DNA of 64,000 nucleotides from Solen grandis. Taxonomy: Eukaryota; Mollusca; Bivalvia; Adapedonta; Solenidae. Within the stretch, counting starts at the first letter, position 1; every line of letters starts with the position of its first letter. The notes beneath the pieces were generated by a model. That model saw nothing but the letters and a program-made list of their open reading frames with translations. It made no database searches and was not told where the DNA came from. Of this stretch, positions 24,150 through 35,709 are shown in pieces. Position numbers and translations under genes: made by a program. The stretch lies in contig CM037778.1 of assembly GCA_021229015.1 (NCBI GenBank), positions 15,505,504 to 15,569,503 of the forward strand, given 5' to 3'.

Positions 24150-25711
24150 TTTAGCTAGTAATATCAATATGATATAAGTAAAAAGTATTTTTTTGCAATT
24201 TATATGACTAATACATACTAAACTTACATTTTCCGAAAATGCTTCAATTAAGGTGAAAGCGAAAGTAGGATATTTTCTGAAAATTCTTACAATTGGATTT
24301 AAATTCGTATTTTTTATGTATTTTCCTTATTTTTTTATCAATTTCAAAACTCAGGTGCCAAAAAACTTATTTCTAATGATTCTTAAGATATAAGCCGTAA
24401 AACTCTGACATGACGGCAAAATCGCTGAAATTATACATGTTTAAATTCTTATTTTTGATGTAACTTCCTTATACTTTGATCAATTTCAAAACTTTAGGTA
24501 CCAAAATAATCTCTTAAAATTCTCTACATTCACTTGCTTAATTTTTAAGCCGTGAAACTCTTACATAACGGCAAAATCGCAGAAATTCTACATGTTTAAA
24601 TTCTTTTTGATGTAACTTCCTTATACTTTGATCAATTTCAAAACTTAAGGTACCAAAATAATCGTCTTAAAATTCTCTACATTTCACATGCTTTATCTAT
24701 AGGAATATTTTTAATATTTTTTGAGATACAAGCTCTTAAACCTCCTGAAAATGAAAAAATTACCAAAGCTATATGCACGAATTTCGTTTTTCCCCATTAC
24801 TCCATGAATCTTAGGTCAATCATTAAACTTTAAGCATAAAAAGAATGGCCAAACATTGCTTTACAAATAATATCCATCATCATATTTTCAAAAATCAAAG
24901 GTTTTCGAGATATAAACTGTTAAACACACTGGGGGTTACCAAATTTTCATTTTTCCGCCATAACTCAAGCGATTTAACCCTGATCATCAAAAACTAAATA
25001 TCATCTGAAAGGTCTTTCTAAGCACTACAAATTATATGCATAGTGTCTCGATAGAATATTTACCGTTTTTGAGATATTTAAGGCTGAAGAAAAACCTGAT
25101 AATTGATATATGACCTTGACCTTTGGGATTTTCCGGAAACAGAAGTAACATGGCTCCATAGAATCTAATACTGCATCTTCAGACAAAATTTCAAGCAAAT
25201 CATACAAAAAATAAAGCCTACAAGGCTTAAAAACCGTTAAGTTTTAATACGAAAATTTTAATAGCATTATGACGTCATGTGACGTCTTATGGCATTCATC
25301 TTTTCAGAATGTAAAGAAGACCTAGAGAGCTCATCTGCGATTTTATACACATTTGAAATTTGACGTCATTAGTTCGAATCTTGGATTAGCCATAAAGCAT
25401 TTGTCTTTTCGAATTTGGAAAAAGGACATCGGGATGCACAACTAGAGCCTAACATACACATTCTGTGAAATTTTGATGAAAATCGGTCCAGAAATAATGG
25501 CTGTAGACCGCGTACAAACTTTTTCACCTGATGTGAAATGTGACGTTATATGACGTCATATGAATATAAAATTCATTGCATCCGAAAGCACATGGTTTGA
25601 AATATATGCCATAAAATTTTCATTGTTCTGAGTCAATGGCAACACCTCGAAATTAACACAAATATAAGAGGAAGAAAAAAAGAATAATAAGAAGAAGAAG
25701 AAGAAGAAGAA
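24150..25711 (-). mobile_element. Helitron-like family A element (A0), 3' part, split by nested insertions
   Basis: From right to left it follows the order seen in family A on +: T-rich 5' tract (reverse of AAGAATAATAAGAAGAAGAA, about 25680), a core unit with TATGACGTCATGTGACGTC, then TTTTCCGGAAACAG and AAAACCGTTAAG words shared with 47.4 and 50.9 kb. Next come three 140-150 bp sub-repeats containing GATGTAACTTCCTTATACTT (about 24458, 24608 and a diverged unit upstream). The left boundary is soft. CTAG at about 24152 is a candidate 3' end without an obvious stem. Its missing 5' hairpin appears to lie at 38690-38724, beyond the nested B elements. Confidence 0.6.
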
Positions 25712-26197
25712 CTAGAACCGCAAGCGGTATCTTGGTTTTCGCTTTTAACCTAATCAACTTGAACACTTTATTTCAATTCAGCCACAATTTTTAATATGAA
25801 ACAGAACGCAAAGGTTTTTTGAAGACCTACTCTCATTTGCACAGTTTTTTTTTTTTTTTTTTTTTTTTTTTGGAATGTTAGAATATTCAAACTCCTCTAG
25901 CGCAAATATTTCCCCATACCCTATCATCACATCACATCACATTCTGTGGTGCTGTCAACAAGGAACAAAATGCTGAAAACCGCATTTCAATTAGACTTTA
26001 ACGTTTTGAGTTATAGGCAAAAGAGTGATTTTAAGCAAAGCGCCCTCTAGCGGCAAAATGAGAAAAAAAAATGATAAAAATTTTACAATTAGGTACCTAG
26101 AAATGCAGCAAATAGTTCAAACAAGTATATAAGTCGCACTAATCGAACATTCTTTTTCTTATATATCACAATTTTAAGCATAAAAACTGAATAACAA

Positions 26198-29100
26198 CTA
26201 GATCTCATTCGTGAAAACGAATGATGGGACTTTCTGCAAGCTGTGTTAATGCAAAAAGCAGGAAATAGAAGTTTCATGTAATGATTCACCTCTGGTAGTA
26301 TTTCATGTTCATGCTAAACAATTGACATTATATTCCGAAATTAGTGCAAATGATAAGAACTTAGTATTAGTCTGTGACGTAACATGATGTTATATGACGT
26401 CAGGACATGACTGCAAACTTGATTTCTAGTTTAAAGGTCCTATGTTCGAATCTTGCTTCAGCCACAATACTTCGGTTTTTCGGAATTAAGGTTAGCTGAC
26501 AAAATATTCACACCTTAGTTTCAAGATGTACCGTCTGTAAAAATTTGAAGAAAATCTGATCACAAATGGCGGCTGTAGAGCGCGAATACCATTTTTCACT
26601 ATTTTAGCTCTGACGTCACGTGACGTCATAGGGTGCTGAAAATGCTGTTGCTCAAAAGCGCACACTTTACTGCAATAACTCTGAAATTTTCATTATTCTG
26701 AACAACTGGCATCATGTCGAAATCATTGCCACAAATTAAAATTAAGTGGTATGCTTATGACGTCCAATGACGTCAGGATTCAAAATATTTGTAGAAATGC
26801 TGCAGAACTGCAAACTGTGTAAGTTTCAACTTTCTATCTCATCCTGAAGCTCTTCAATCCTAAAATGAAATTTTTGGTCCTATGTTCGAATCTTATTTCA
26901 GCCACAGAACTTCGGTTTTTCGGAATTTCGGTTAGCTGGCAGGATATGCACACCTTAGTTTCAAGGTGTACCATCTGTGAAAATTTGAAGAAAATCCGAC
27001 CATAAACGGCGGCTGTAGAGCGCGAACACCATGTTTCAATATTTTTAGCTCTGACGTCACAGGACGTCATAGGGTGATGAAGATGCTTTTGTTCAAAAGC
27101 TCATACTTTACTGTCATAACACTGAAATTTTCATTATTCTGAACAACTGACATCATGTCGAAATCATTGCCCTAATATGAAAATTAAGAAGTATGCTTAT
27201 GACGTCACATGACGACATTTGACGTCACGACTCAAAATATATTAAGAAATTATGCAGAACTGCAAACTGTGTAAGTTTCAACTTTCTATCTCATCCTGAA
27301 GCTCTTTAATCCTAAAATGAAATGTTCGGTCCCATGTTCGAATCTTATTTCAGCCACAGAACTTCGGTCTTTCGGAATTTCGGTTAGCTGACAGGATATG
27401 CACACCTTAGTTTCAAGATGTAAAATCTGTGAAATTTTAAGAAAATCTGATCACAAATGGCGGCTGTAGAGCGTGAACACCATTTTTCACTATTTTTAGC
27501 TCTAACGTCACATGACGTCATATGGTGCTGAAAATGTTTTTGCTCAAAAATGTATACTTTACTGTTATAACTCTGAAATTTTCCTTATTCTGAACAACTG
27601 GCATCATGTCGAAATCATTGTCCTAAAATAAAAATTAAGAAGTATGCTTATGACGTCACAACTCAAAATATTTGTAGAAATTCTGCAGAACTGCAAACTG
27701 TGTAAGTTTCAACTTTCTATCTCATTCTGAAGCTCTTTAATCCTAAAATGAAATTTTCGGTCCTATGTTCGAATCTTATTTCAGCCACAGAACTTCGGTC
27801 TTTCGCAATTTCGGTTAGCTTAAAGGATATACATATCTTAGTTTCAAGATATACCATCTGTGAAAATTTGAAGAAAATTCGACCATAAATGGCGGCTGTA
27901 GAGCGTGAACACCATTTTTCACTATTTTTAGCTCTGCCGTCACATGACGTCATAGGGTGCTGATGATGCTTTTTTTTCAAAAGCGCATCTATTTCTGTCA
28001 TAACTCTGAAATTTTCATTATTCTGAACAACTGGCATCATGTCAAAATCATTGCCCCAAATTAAAATTAAGATGTATGCTTATGACGTCACATGACGTCA
28101 TATGACGTCACGACTCAAAATATATTAAGAAATTCTGCAGAACTACAAGCTGTGTAAGTTTCAACTTTCTATTTCATCCTGAAGCTCTTTAATCCTAAAA
28201 TGAAATTTTCGGTCCTATGTTCGAATCTTATTTAAGCCACAGAACTTCGGTCTTTCGGAATTTCGGTTAGCTGAAAGGATATACACATCTTAGTTTCAAG
28301 ATATACCATCTGTGAAAATTTGAAGAAACTTAGACCATAAATGGCGGCTGTAGAGCGTGAACACCATTTTTCACTTTTTTAAGCTCTGACGTCACATGAC
28401 GTCATAGGGTGCTGAAGATGCTTTTTTTCAAAAGCGCATCCATTTCTGTCATAACTCTGAAATTTTCATTATTCTGAACAACTGGCATCATGTCGAAATC
28501 ATTGCCTTTAAATGAAAATTCAGATGTATGCTTATGACGTCACATGACGCCATATGACGTCACGACTCAAAATATATGAAGAAATTCTGAAGAACTGCAA
28601 ACTGTGTAAGTTTCAACTTTCTATTTCATCCTGAAGCTCTTTAATGCTAAAATGAAATTTTCGGTCCTATGTTCGAATCTTATTTTAGCCACAGAACTTC
28701 GGTCTTTCGGAATTTCGGTTAGCTAACAGGATATGTACACCTTAGTTTCAAGATGTACCATTTGTGAAAATTTTAAGAAAATCCGACCATAAATGACGGC
28801 TGTAGAGCGCGAACACCATTTTTAACTATTTTTAGCTGTGACGTTATGTGACGTCATAGCGTGCTGACAATCATTGAAATCAAAATTTCCTCACGTGACT
28901 AATAACCCATAAAAATTTCATCGTCCTAGGACTATTGCAACATATTAAAATAAGCGTTTTGTTAGGAAGAAGAAAAGAATAATAATAATAAAAAATGACG
29001 TCACGTGACGTCATATGACGTTTATTTTCACATAATTGTTAAGACTCCCAGAGACCTACTAACTGACAAAATTTCAACTTTCTATCTCAAATAGGACAGT

Positions 29101-30900
29101 TTTTATAAGCATTTAAAAATTGACGTCCTTGGTTCGAATCTTGGATCCGCCATAGATGCTTGGACTTTTCGAATTTTGAAAACCGGACACCGGTATACAC
29201 AATAAGAACGTAATATACACATTCTGTGAAAATTTGATGAAAATCGGCCCATTAATAATGGCTCTGGACCGTGTACAATCTTTCGTAGTCAATTTCAAAT
29301 GTGACGTCATATGACGTCATAGGCTTCTGAAAATTATTGAAATCGAAATTTCAGTGTCTGAATCATTTGTCATTAAATTTTCATTGCCCTTCGACAATTC
29401 AATATATAGAAATACTCTTGTTAATATTAGAAATACATTATCATATAATGACGTCACGTGACGTCATATGACATTTATTTTCACAAAATGTTTAAGACTC
29501 TTAGGGACCTATATACTGACCAAATATCACTTTTCTATCTCAAAAAGGACCGATTTTATAAGCATTTAAAAATTTACGACCTTGGTTCGAATCTTGGAAT
29601 CGCTATAGAACCATGGACTTTTCGCATTTTGAAAAACGGACAACGAGATGCACAACTAGAACTTAATATACACATTCTGTGAAAATTTGATGAAAATCGG
29701 CCCATTAATAATGGCTCTGGACCGTGTACAAACTTTCGTAGTCAATTTCAAATGTGACGTAATATGACGTCATAGGCTTCTGAAAATCTTTGAAATCGAA
29801 ATTACAGCATCTGAAGCATGCGGCATTAATATTTCATTGCCCTTCAATAATTTCAAGATATAGAAATAATCTTGTTAGAATTAGAAATTCATTATCATAT
29901 AATGACGTCACGTGACGTCATATGACATTTATTTTCACAAACCTAGAACTTTCGAATTTAGAAAAAATTGGATTTTTTTTCAAAATTTTTAAGACTCCCA
30001 GAGACCATTACTGACCCAATATCATCTTTCTATCTCAAATAGGACCGATTTTATAAGAATTTGAAAATTTACGACCTTGGTTCGAATCTTGGAATCGCTA
30101 TAGAACCTTGGACTTTTCGAATTTTGAAAAACGGACACCGGGATGCACAACTAGAACTTAATATACACATTCTGTGAAAATTTGATGAAAATCTGTTCAT
30201 AAACAATGGCTGTAGACCGCGTACAAACTTTTGTTGCATATTTCCAGTGTCATATGAAAATCATAGAAATCAAAATTTCAGCGTTTGAAGCATGTGTCTT
30301 TAAATTTTCATTGCCTTTCGACAATTTCAACATATAGAAATATTCTTGTTAATATTAGAAATACATTATCATATAATGACGTCACGTGACGTCATATGAC
30401 AAATATTTTCACAAAATTTTTAAAACTTCTAGAGACCTATATACTGACTAAATATCAACTTTCTTTCTTAAATAGGACAGATTTTATAAGCATTTAAAAA
30501 TTTACGACCTTGGTTCGAATCTTGGATTCGCTATAGAACCATGGACTTTTCGAATTTTGAAAAACGGACACCGGGATGCACAACTAGAACTTAATATACA
30601 CAACCTGTAAAAATTTGATGAAAATCGGTTCACAAACAATGGCTGTAGACCGCGTACAAACTTTTGTAGCATATTTCAAATGTGACGTCATATGACGTCA
30701 TAGGCATATGAAAATCATAGAAATCAAAATTTCCTGACGTGGCTAATAAGTCATAAAAATTTCATCGTCCTAGGAGTATTGCAACATAGAAAAATAAGCG
30801 TTTAGTTAGGAAGAAAAAAAGAATAATAATAATAATAATAAGAAGAAGAATAAACAGTACAAACCCAATAGGACTTTCTGCTTTAGGCAGAAAGTCCTAA
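26198..30900 (-). mobile_element. Helitron-like family A element, complete, nested in B1
   Basis: On the minus strand it starts with TTAGGACTTTCTGCC-type sequence: stem GCAGAAAGTCCTA at 30887-30899 and its partner TAGGACTTTCTGC at 30869-30881. It continues through a T-rich tract and many 440-460 bp core units, and ends with the stem ACGAATG/CATTCGT (26206-26223) and CTAG at 26198. Flanking sequence is GAATAACAA on the left and TTATTCCAAA on the right. The uninterrupted B copy at about 36019-36034 reads GAATAACAATTATTCCAAA. So the insertion is precise, between A and T, with no target duplication. About 4.7 kb, non-coding. Confidence 0.88.
28996..30394. repeat. 18 bp perfect palindromes TGACGTCACGTGACGTCA in family A cores
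   Basis: The exact sequence occurs at 28996-29013, 29449-29466, 29904-29921 and 30377-30394, once per core unit (period about 455 bp). Each holds two consensus CRE octamers (TGACGTCA) overlapping a central E-box (CACGTG). Many further TGACGTCA sites occur in all A copies. They match the known CREB/ATF and bHLH target sequences, but binding is not shown. Confidence 0.8.
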
Positions 30901-32597
30901 TTATTCCAAAAAAGGATCAAACTTTGGATTGCCGTAAAATGAAAAGATCAAGTCCGATCTTCAAAAACTAAACATTATACGAAAGAACTATTTAGAACTA
31001 AAACTTTTGTTCATATACTCTCAATGAAATATTTTTAGATTTGGAGCACTTTGGGGCCGAATAAAAACACAATTATCGTAATATGACCTTGACCTTTTCA
31101 ATGTTTTTTAACTTTTTAATTGTGAGGCCCTTTCAAACATAACAATACATAACTTGTGAAAATTTCATGAAGAATGAACAGAAAATAAAGTCAGGAGCGA
31201 CAAAAAAACATGTTTTTGAAATTTTAATTTTTCCTTAAATTTAGTGAAGTTTGACCTTTTTCTAGAGGACAAACCATGCATTTCTTAAATTCGCCACCCC
31301 ATATATTTTGTGCGTATATGTCTTGCAAATCATTTGCAGCAAACAGAATTCTTCTATCTGATTTCTAACAAAAATGGATAAGTTTTTCGGAGACCTACCC
31401 TCATTTGCAGTTTTTTTTACGAGATTCGAACTTTCAACCTTCCGTTACTAGCTGAAAAAGTTTCAGCCACTCATACCTAGAAACTATCATATTTTATTAG
31501 GCTATCAACAAGGAACATAATTCAATTAACCGCATTTGGATCAGGCTTCAACTTTTTGAGTTATAAGCAAAAGAATGATTTCAAGAAAAGCGCCCCCTAG
31601 CGGCAAAATGAGATAGAAAATTGATTAAAATTTTACTGTTTGGTACCTAGCAAAGCAGCAAATAGTTCAATCAAGTATACTAGTCGCACAAGTCAAACTT
31701 TTTTATTCTTGTGTATCAGAATTCGAAGCGTAAAACCCGATTTACAATTATTCCAAAAAAGGATCAAACTTTGGACTGCCGTATAATGACCAAATCAAGT
31801 CCGATCTTCAAAAACTAAACATCACTGGAAAGAGTTCTTTAAGAACTAATACTTTTGTTCATATACTCTCAATGAAATATTTTTAGTTTTGGAGCTATTT
31901 GTGGCCGAATAAAAACACAATAATCGTAATATGACCTTGACCTTTTCAAATTTCTTTTAATTTTTTTATTGTGAGGCCCTTTCAAACATAACAATACATA
32001 TTGTGTGAAAATATCATGAAGAATGAACAGAAAATAAAGTCAGGAGCGACAAAAACATGTTTTTGAAATTTTAATTTTTCCTAAAATTTAGTGAAGTTTG
32101 ACCTTTCCTAGAGGACAAACCACGCATTTCCTAAATTCGCCACCCCATATATTTTGTGCGTATATGTCTTGCAAATCGTATGCAGAAAACAGAATTCTTC
32201 TATCTGATCTCTAACAAAAGTGGGAAGGTTTTTCGTAGACCTACCCTCATTATTTCACTTTTTTCCAAGGTTCGAACATTCAACCTCTCCTAGAACAATT
32301 TTTTTCCCGTACTCGATGATGAGATTTCCATCATATTTGATTGGGCTGTCAACAAGGAACATTATGTAAAAAACCGCATCTAAATCAGGTTTCAAATTTT
32401 TGAGTTATTAGCAAAACAGTGAATACATGCATTGCGCCCCCTAGTGGCTAAATCAGAAACAAAAGTGAAAAGTTTGACCATTTAGGCACATGTTCAGATA
32501 AAGATGACTCCATGCCCAAAATTTCATAGCTGTAGCTTTTTTCATCTGGCTGCTAGGCTGGACACAAAAATGGGTGGAATTGGAAAAATAATAAAAA

Positions 32598-35539
32598 CTA
32601 GAACCGCAAGCGGTATCTTGGTTTTCGCTTTTAACCTAATCAACTTGAACACTTTATTTCAACTCAGCCACAATTTTCAATATGAAACAGAACGAAAAGG
32701 TTTTTGAAGACCTACTCTCATTTGCAAAGTTTTTTTTGTTTTTTTTGCAATGTTAGAACATTCAAACTCTTCTAGCGCAAATATTTTGCCATACCCTGTC
32801 TCTTGAAATCCATCACATTATGTGGTGCAGTCAACAAGGAACAAAATGCTGAAAACCGCATTTCAATCACAATTAAACATTTTGAGTTATAAGCAAAAGA
32901 GTGATCTAAAGCAAAACGCCCTCTAGCGGCAAAATTAGAAACAAAATTGCAAAAACAGCAAATAGTTCAAACAAGTATATAAGTCGCACTAGTCAAACTT
33001 TTTATTCTTATGTATCAGAATTTGAAGCATAAAACCTGATTTACAATTATTCCAAAAAAGGATCAAACTTTGGACTGCCGTTTAATGACCAAATCAAGTC
33101 CGATCTTCAAAAACTAAACATTACTGGAAAGAGCTCTTTAAGAACTAAAACTTTTGTTCATATACTCTCAATGAAATATTTTTAGTTTTGGAGCTATTTG
33201 TGGCCGAATAAAAACACAATAATCGTAATATGACCTTGATCTTTTCAATTCTTTTTTATTTTTTGAATTGTGAGGCCCTTTCAAACATAACCATACATAT
33301 CGTGTGAAAATTTCATGAAGAATGAACAGAAAATAAAGTCAGGAGCGACAAAAACATGTTTTTGAAATTTTAATTTTTCCTAAAACTAAGTGAAGTTTGA
33401 CCGTTTCTAGAGGACAAACCACGCATTTCCTTAACTCGCCATCCCATATTTTTTGTGTGTATACGTCTTTTAAATGTTATGTCGGAGACGGAATTCTTCT
33501 ATCTGATCTCTAACAAAAACGGATAGGTTTTTCGTAGACCTACCCTCATTTGCACAGTTTTGTTTTTTTTTCTGTGTGTGTTTTTTTTGCAAGGTTCGAA
33601 CATTCAACATTCCGTGGTCAAAAGCTTTCAGCCTCACGGACCCTCGAATCCTATAATATATTATTAGGCTATCAACAGGGAACAGAATGCAAAAAAACGC
33701 ATTCGAATCGGACTTCAACTTTTTGAGTTATAAGCAAAAGAATGATTTCAAGAAAAGCGCCCCCTAGCGGCAAAATGAGAAAGAAAATTGATTAAAATTT
33801 TACTGTTAGGTACCTAGCAAAGCAGCAAATAGTTCAATCAAGTCGCACAAGTCAAACTTTTTATTCTTATGTATCAGAATTTGAAGCATAAAACCTGATT
33901 TACAATTATTCCAAAAAAGGATCAAACTTTGGACTGCCGTATAATGACCAAATCAAGTCCGATCTTCAAAAACTAAACATCACTGGAAAGAGTTCTTTAA
34001 GAACTAAAACTTTTGTTCATATACTCTCAATGAAATATTTTTAGCTTTTGAATTATGAGGCCCTTTCAAACATAACAATACATATCGTGTGAAAATTTCA
34101 TGAAGAATGAACAGAAAATAAAGTCAGGAGCGACAAAAACATGTTTTTAAAATTTTAATTTTTCCTAAAATTTAGTGAAGTTTGACCATTTCTAGAGGAC
34201 AAACCACACATTTTCTTAATTCGCCACCCCATATCTTTTGTGTGTATACGTCTTTCAAATGGTATGCCGGAGACAGAATTCTTATATCTGATCTCTAACA
34301 AAAACGGATAGGTTTTTCATAGACCTACCCTCATTTGCACAGTTTTTTGTTTTTTTTTGCGAGGTTCGAACATTAAACCTTCCGTAGCTCAAAAGCTTTC
34401 AGCCACACGGACCCTCGAATCCTGTCCTATGTTATGAGGCTATCAACAGGGAACAGAATGCAAAAAAACCGCATTCGAATCGGACTTCAACTTTTTGAGT
34501 TATAAGCAAAAGAATGATTTCAAGAAAAGCGCCCCCTAGCGGCAAAATGAGAAATAAAATTGATTAAAATTTTACTGTTAGGTACCTAGCAAAGCAGCAA
34601 ATAGATCAATCAAGTATACTAGTCGCACAAGTCAAACTTTTTATTCTTATGTATCAGAATTTGAAGCATAAAACCTGATTTACAATTATTCCAAAAAAGG
34701 ATCAAACTTTGGACTGCCGTATAATGACCAAATCAAATCCGATCTTCAAAAACTAAACATCACTGGAAAGAGCTCTTGAAGAACTAAAACTTTTGTTCAT
34801 ATACTCTCAATGAAATATTTTTAGTTTTGAAGTTATTTGTGGCCGAATAAAAACACAATAATCGTAATATGACCTTGACCTTTTCGATTCTTTTTTATTT
34901 TTTGAATTGTGAGGCCCTTTCAAACATAACAATACATATCGTGTGAAAATTTCATGAAGAATGAACAGAAAATAAAGTCAGGAGCGACAAAAGCATGTTT
35001 TTGAAATTTTTATTTTTCCTAAAATTTAGTGAAGTTTGACCGTTTCTAGAGGACATACCACGCATTTCCTTAATTCGCCACCCCATATATTTTGTGCGTA
35101 TATGTCTTGCAAATCGTATGCAGCAAACATAATTCTTCTATCTGATCTCTAACAAAAGTGGGTAGGTTTTTCGTAGACCTACCCTCATTTTTCCACTTTT
35201 TTCCAAGGTTCGAACATTCAACCTCTCCTAGAACAATTTTTTTCCCGTACTCGATGATAAGATATTCATCATATTTGATTGGGCTGTCAACAAGGAACAT
35301 TATGTAAAAAACCGCATCTAAATCAGGTTTCAAATTTTTGAGTTATTAGCAAAACAGTGATTACATGCATTGCGCCCCCTAGTGGCTAAATCAGAAATAA
35401 ATGTGAAAAGTTTGACCAATTAGGCACATGTTCAGATAAAGATGACTCCATGCCCAAAATTTCATAGCTGTAGCTTTTCTCATCTGGCCGCTAGGCTGGA
35501 CACAAAAATGGGTGGAATTGGAAAAATAATAAAAATAAA
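32598..35539 (-). mobile_element. Helitron-like family B element (B2), 5' end displaced by B3
   Basis: The 3' end reads ACCGCTTGCGGTTCTAG on the minus strand, with CTAG at 32601-32598, abutting the A-rich 5' tract of B1 (GGAATTGGAAAAATAATAAA). The body has about three 780-860 bp core units. The short hairpin TAGGTTTTTCGTAGACCTA recurs once per unit. The far end stops at the same A-rich tract before CTAG of B3, so B2 lacks its own 5' stem here. A leftover of it (AACAACAAATCAACAGAAG) appears past B3 at 38664-38690. Confidence 0.72.
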
Positions 35540-35674
35540 CTAGAACCGCAAGCGGTATCATGGTTTTCGCTTTTAACCTAATCAACTTGAACACTTTATT
35601 TCAACTCAGCCACAATTTTCAATATGAAACAGAACGCAAAGGTTTTTTGAAGACCTACTCTCATTTGCACAGTT

Positions 35675-35709
<35 letters not shown>

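Larger units (their letters stand above)
25712..32597 (-). mobile_element. Helitron-like family B element (B1), interrupted by a family A element
   Basis: The 3' end on the minus strand is ACCGCTTGCGGTTCTAG: a 5 bp stem, 2 nt loop, then CTAG at 25715-25712. The body is a core of about 840 bp units (GATCAAACTTTGGATTGCCG, ACACAATTATCGTAATATGACC, CCCCTAGCGGCAAAATGAG). It is interrupted at 26198-30900 by a complete family A copy and resumes in register at 30901. The upstream end lacks the 5' stem because another B element inserted at 32598. No protein-coding genes. Poly-T at 25843-25872 lies at a site that is also poly-T in other B copies. Confidence 0.75.

Noticed and set aside
27717..28040. 107-codon minus-strand frame (and its relative at 26834-27070) with a repeated AEIRFEHRT motif
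   Set aside because: The same peptide recurs because these are successive family A core units. Stops appear at different places in each unit, so it is not a conserved protein.
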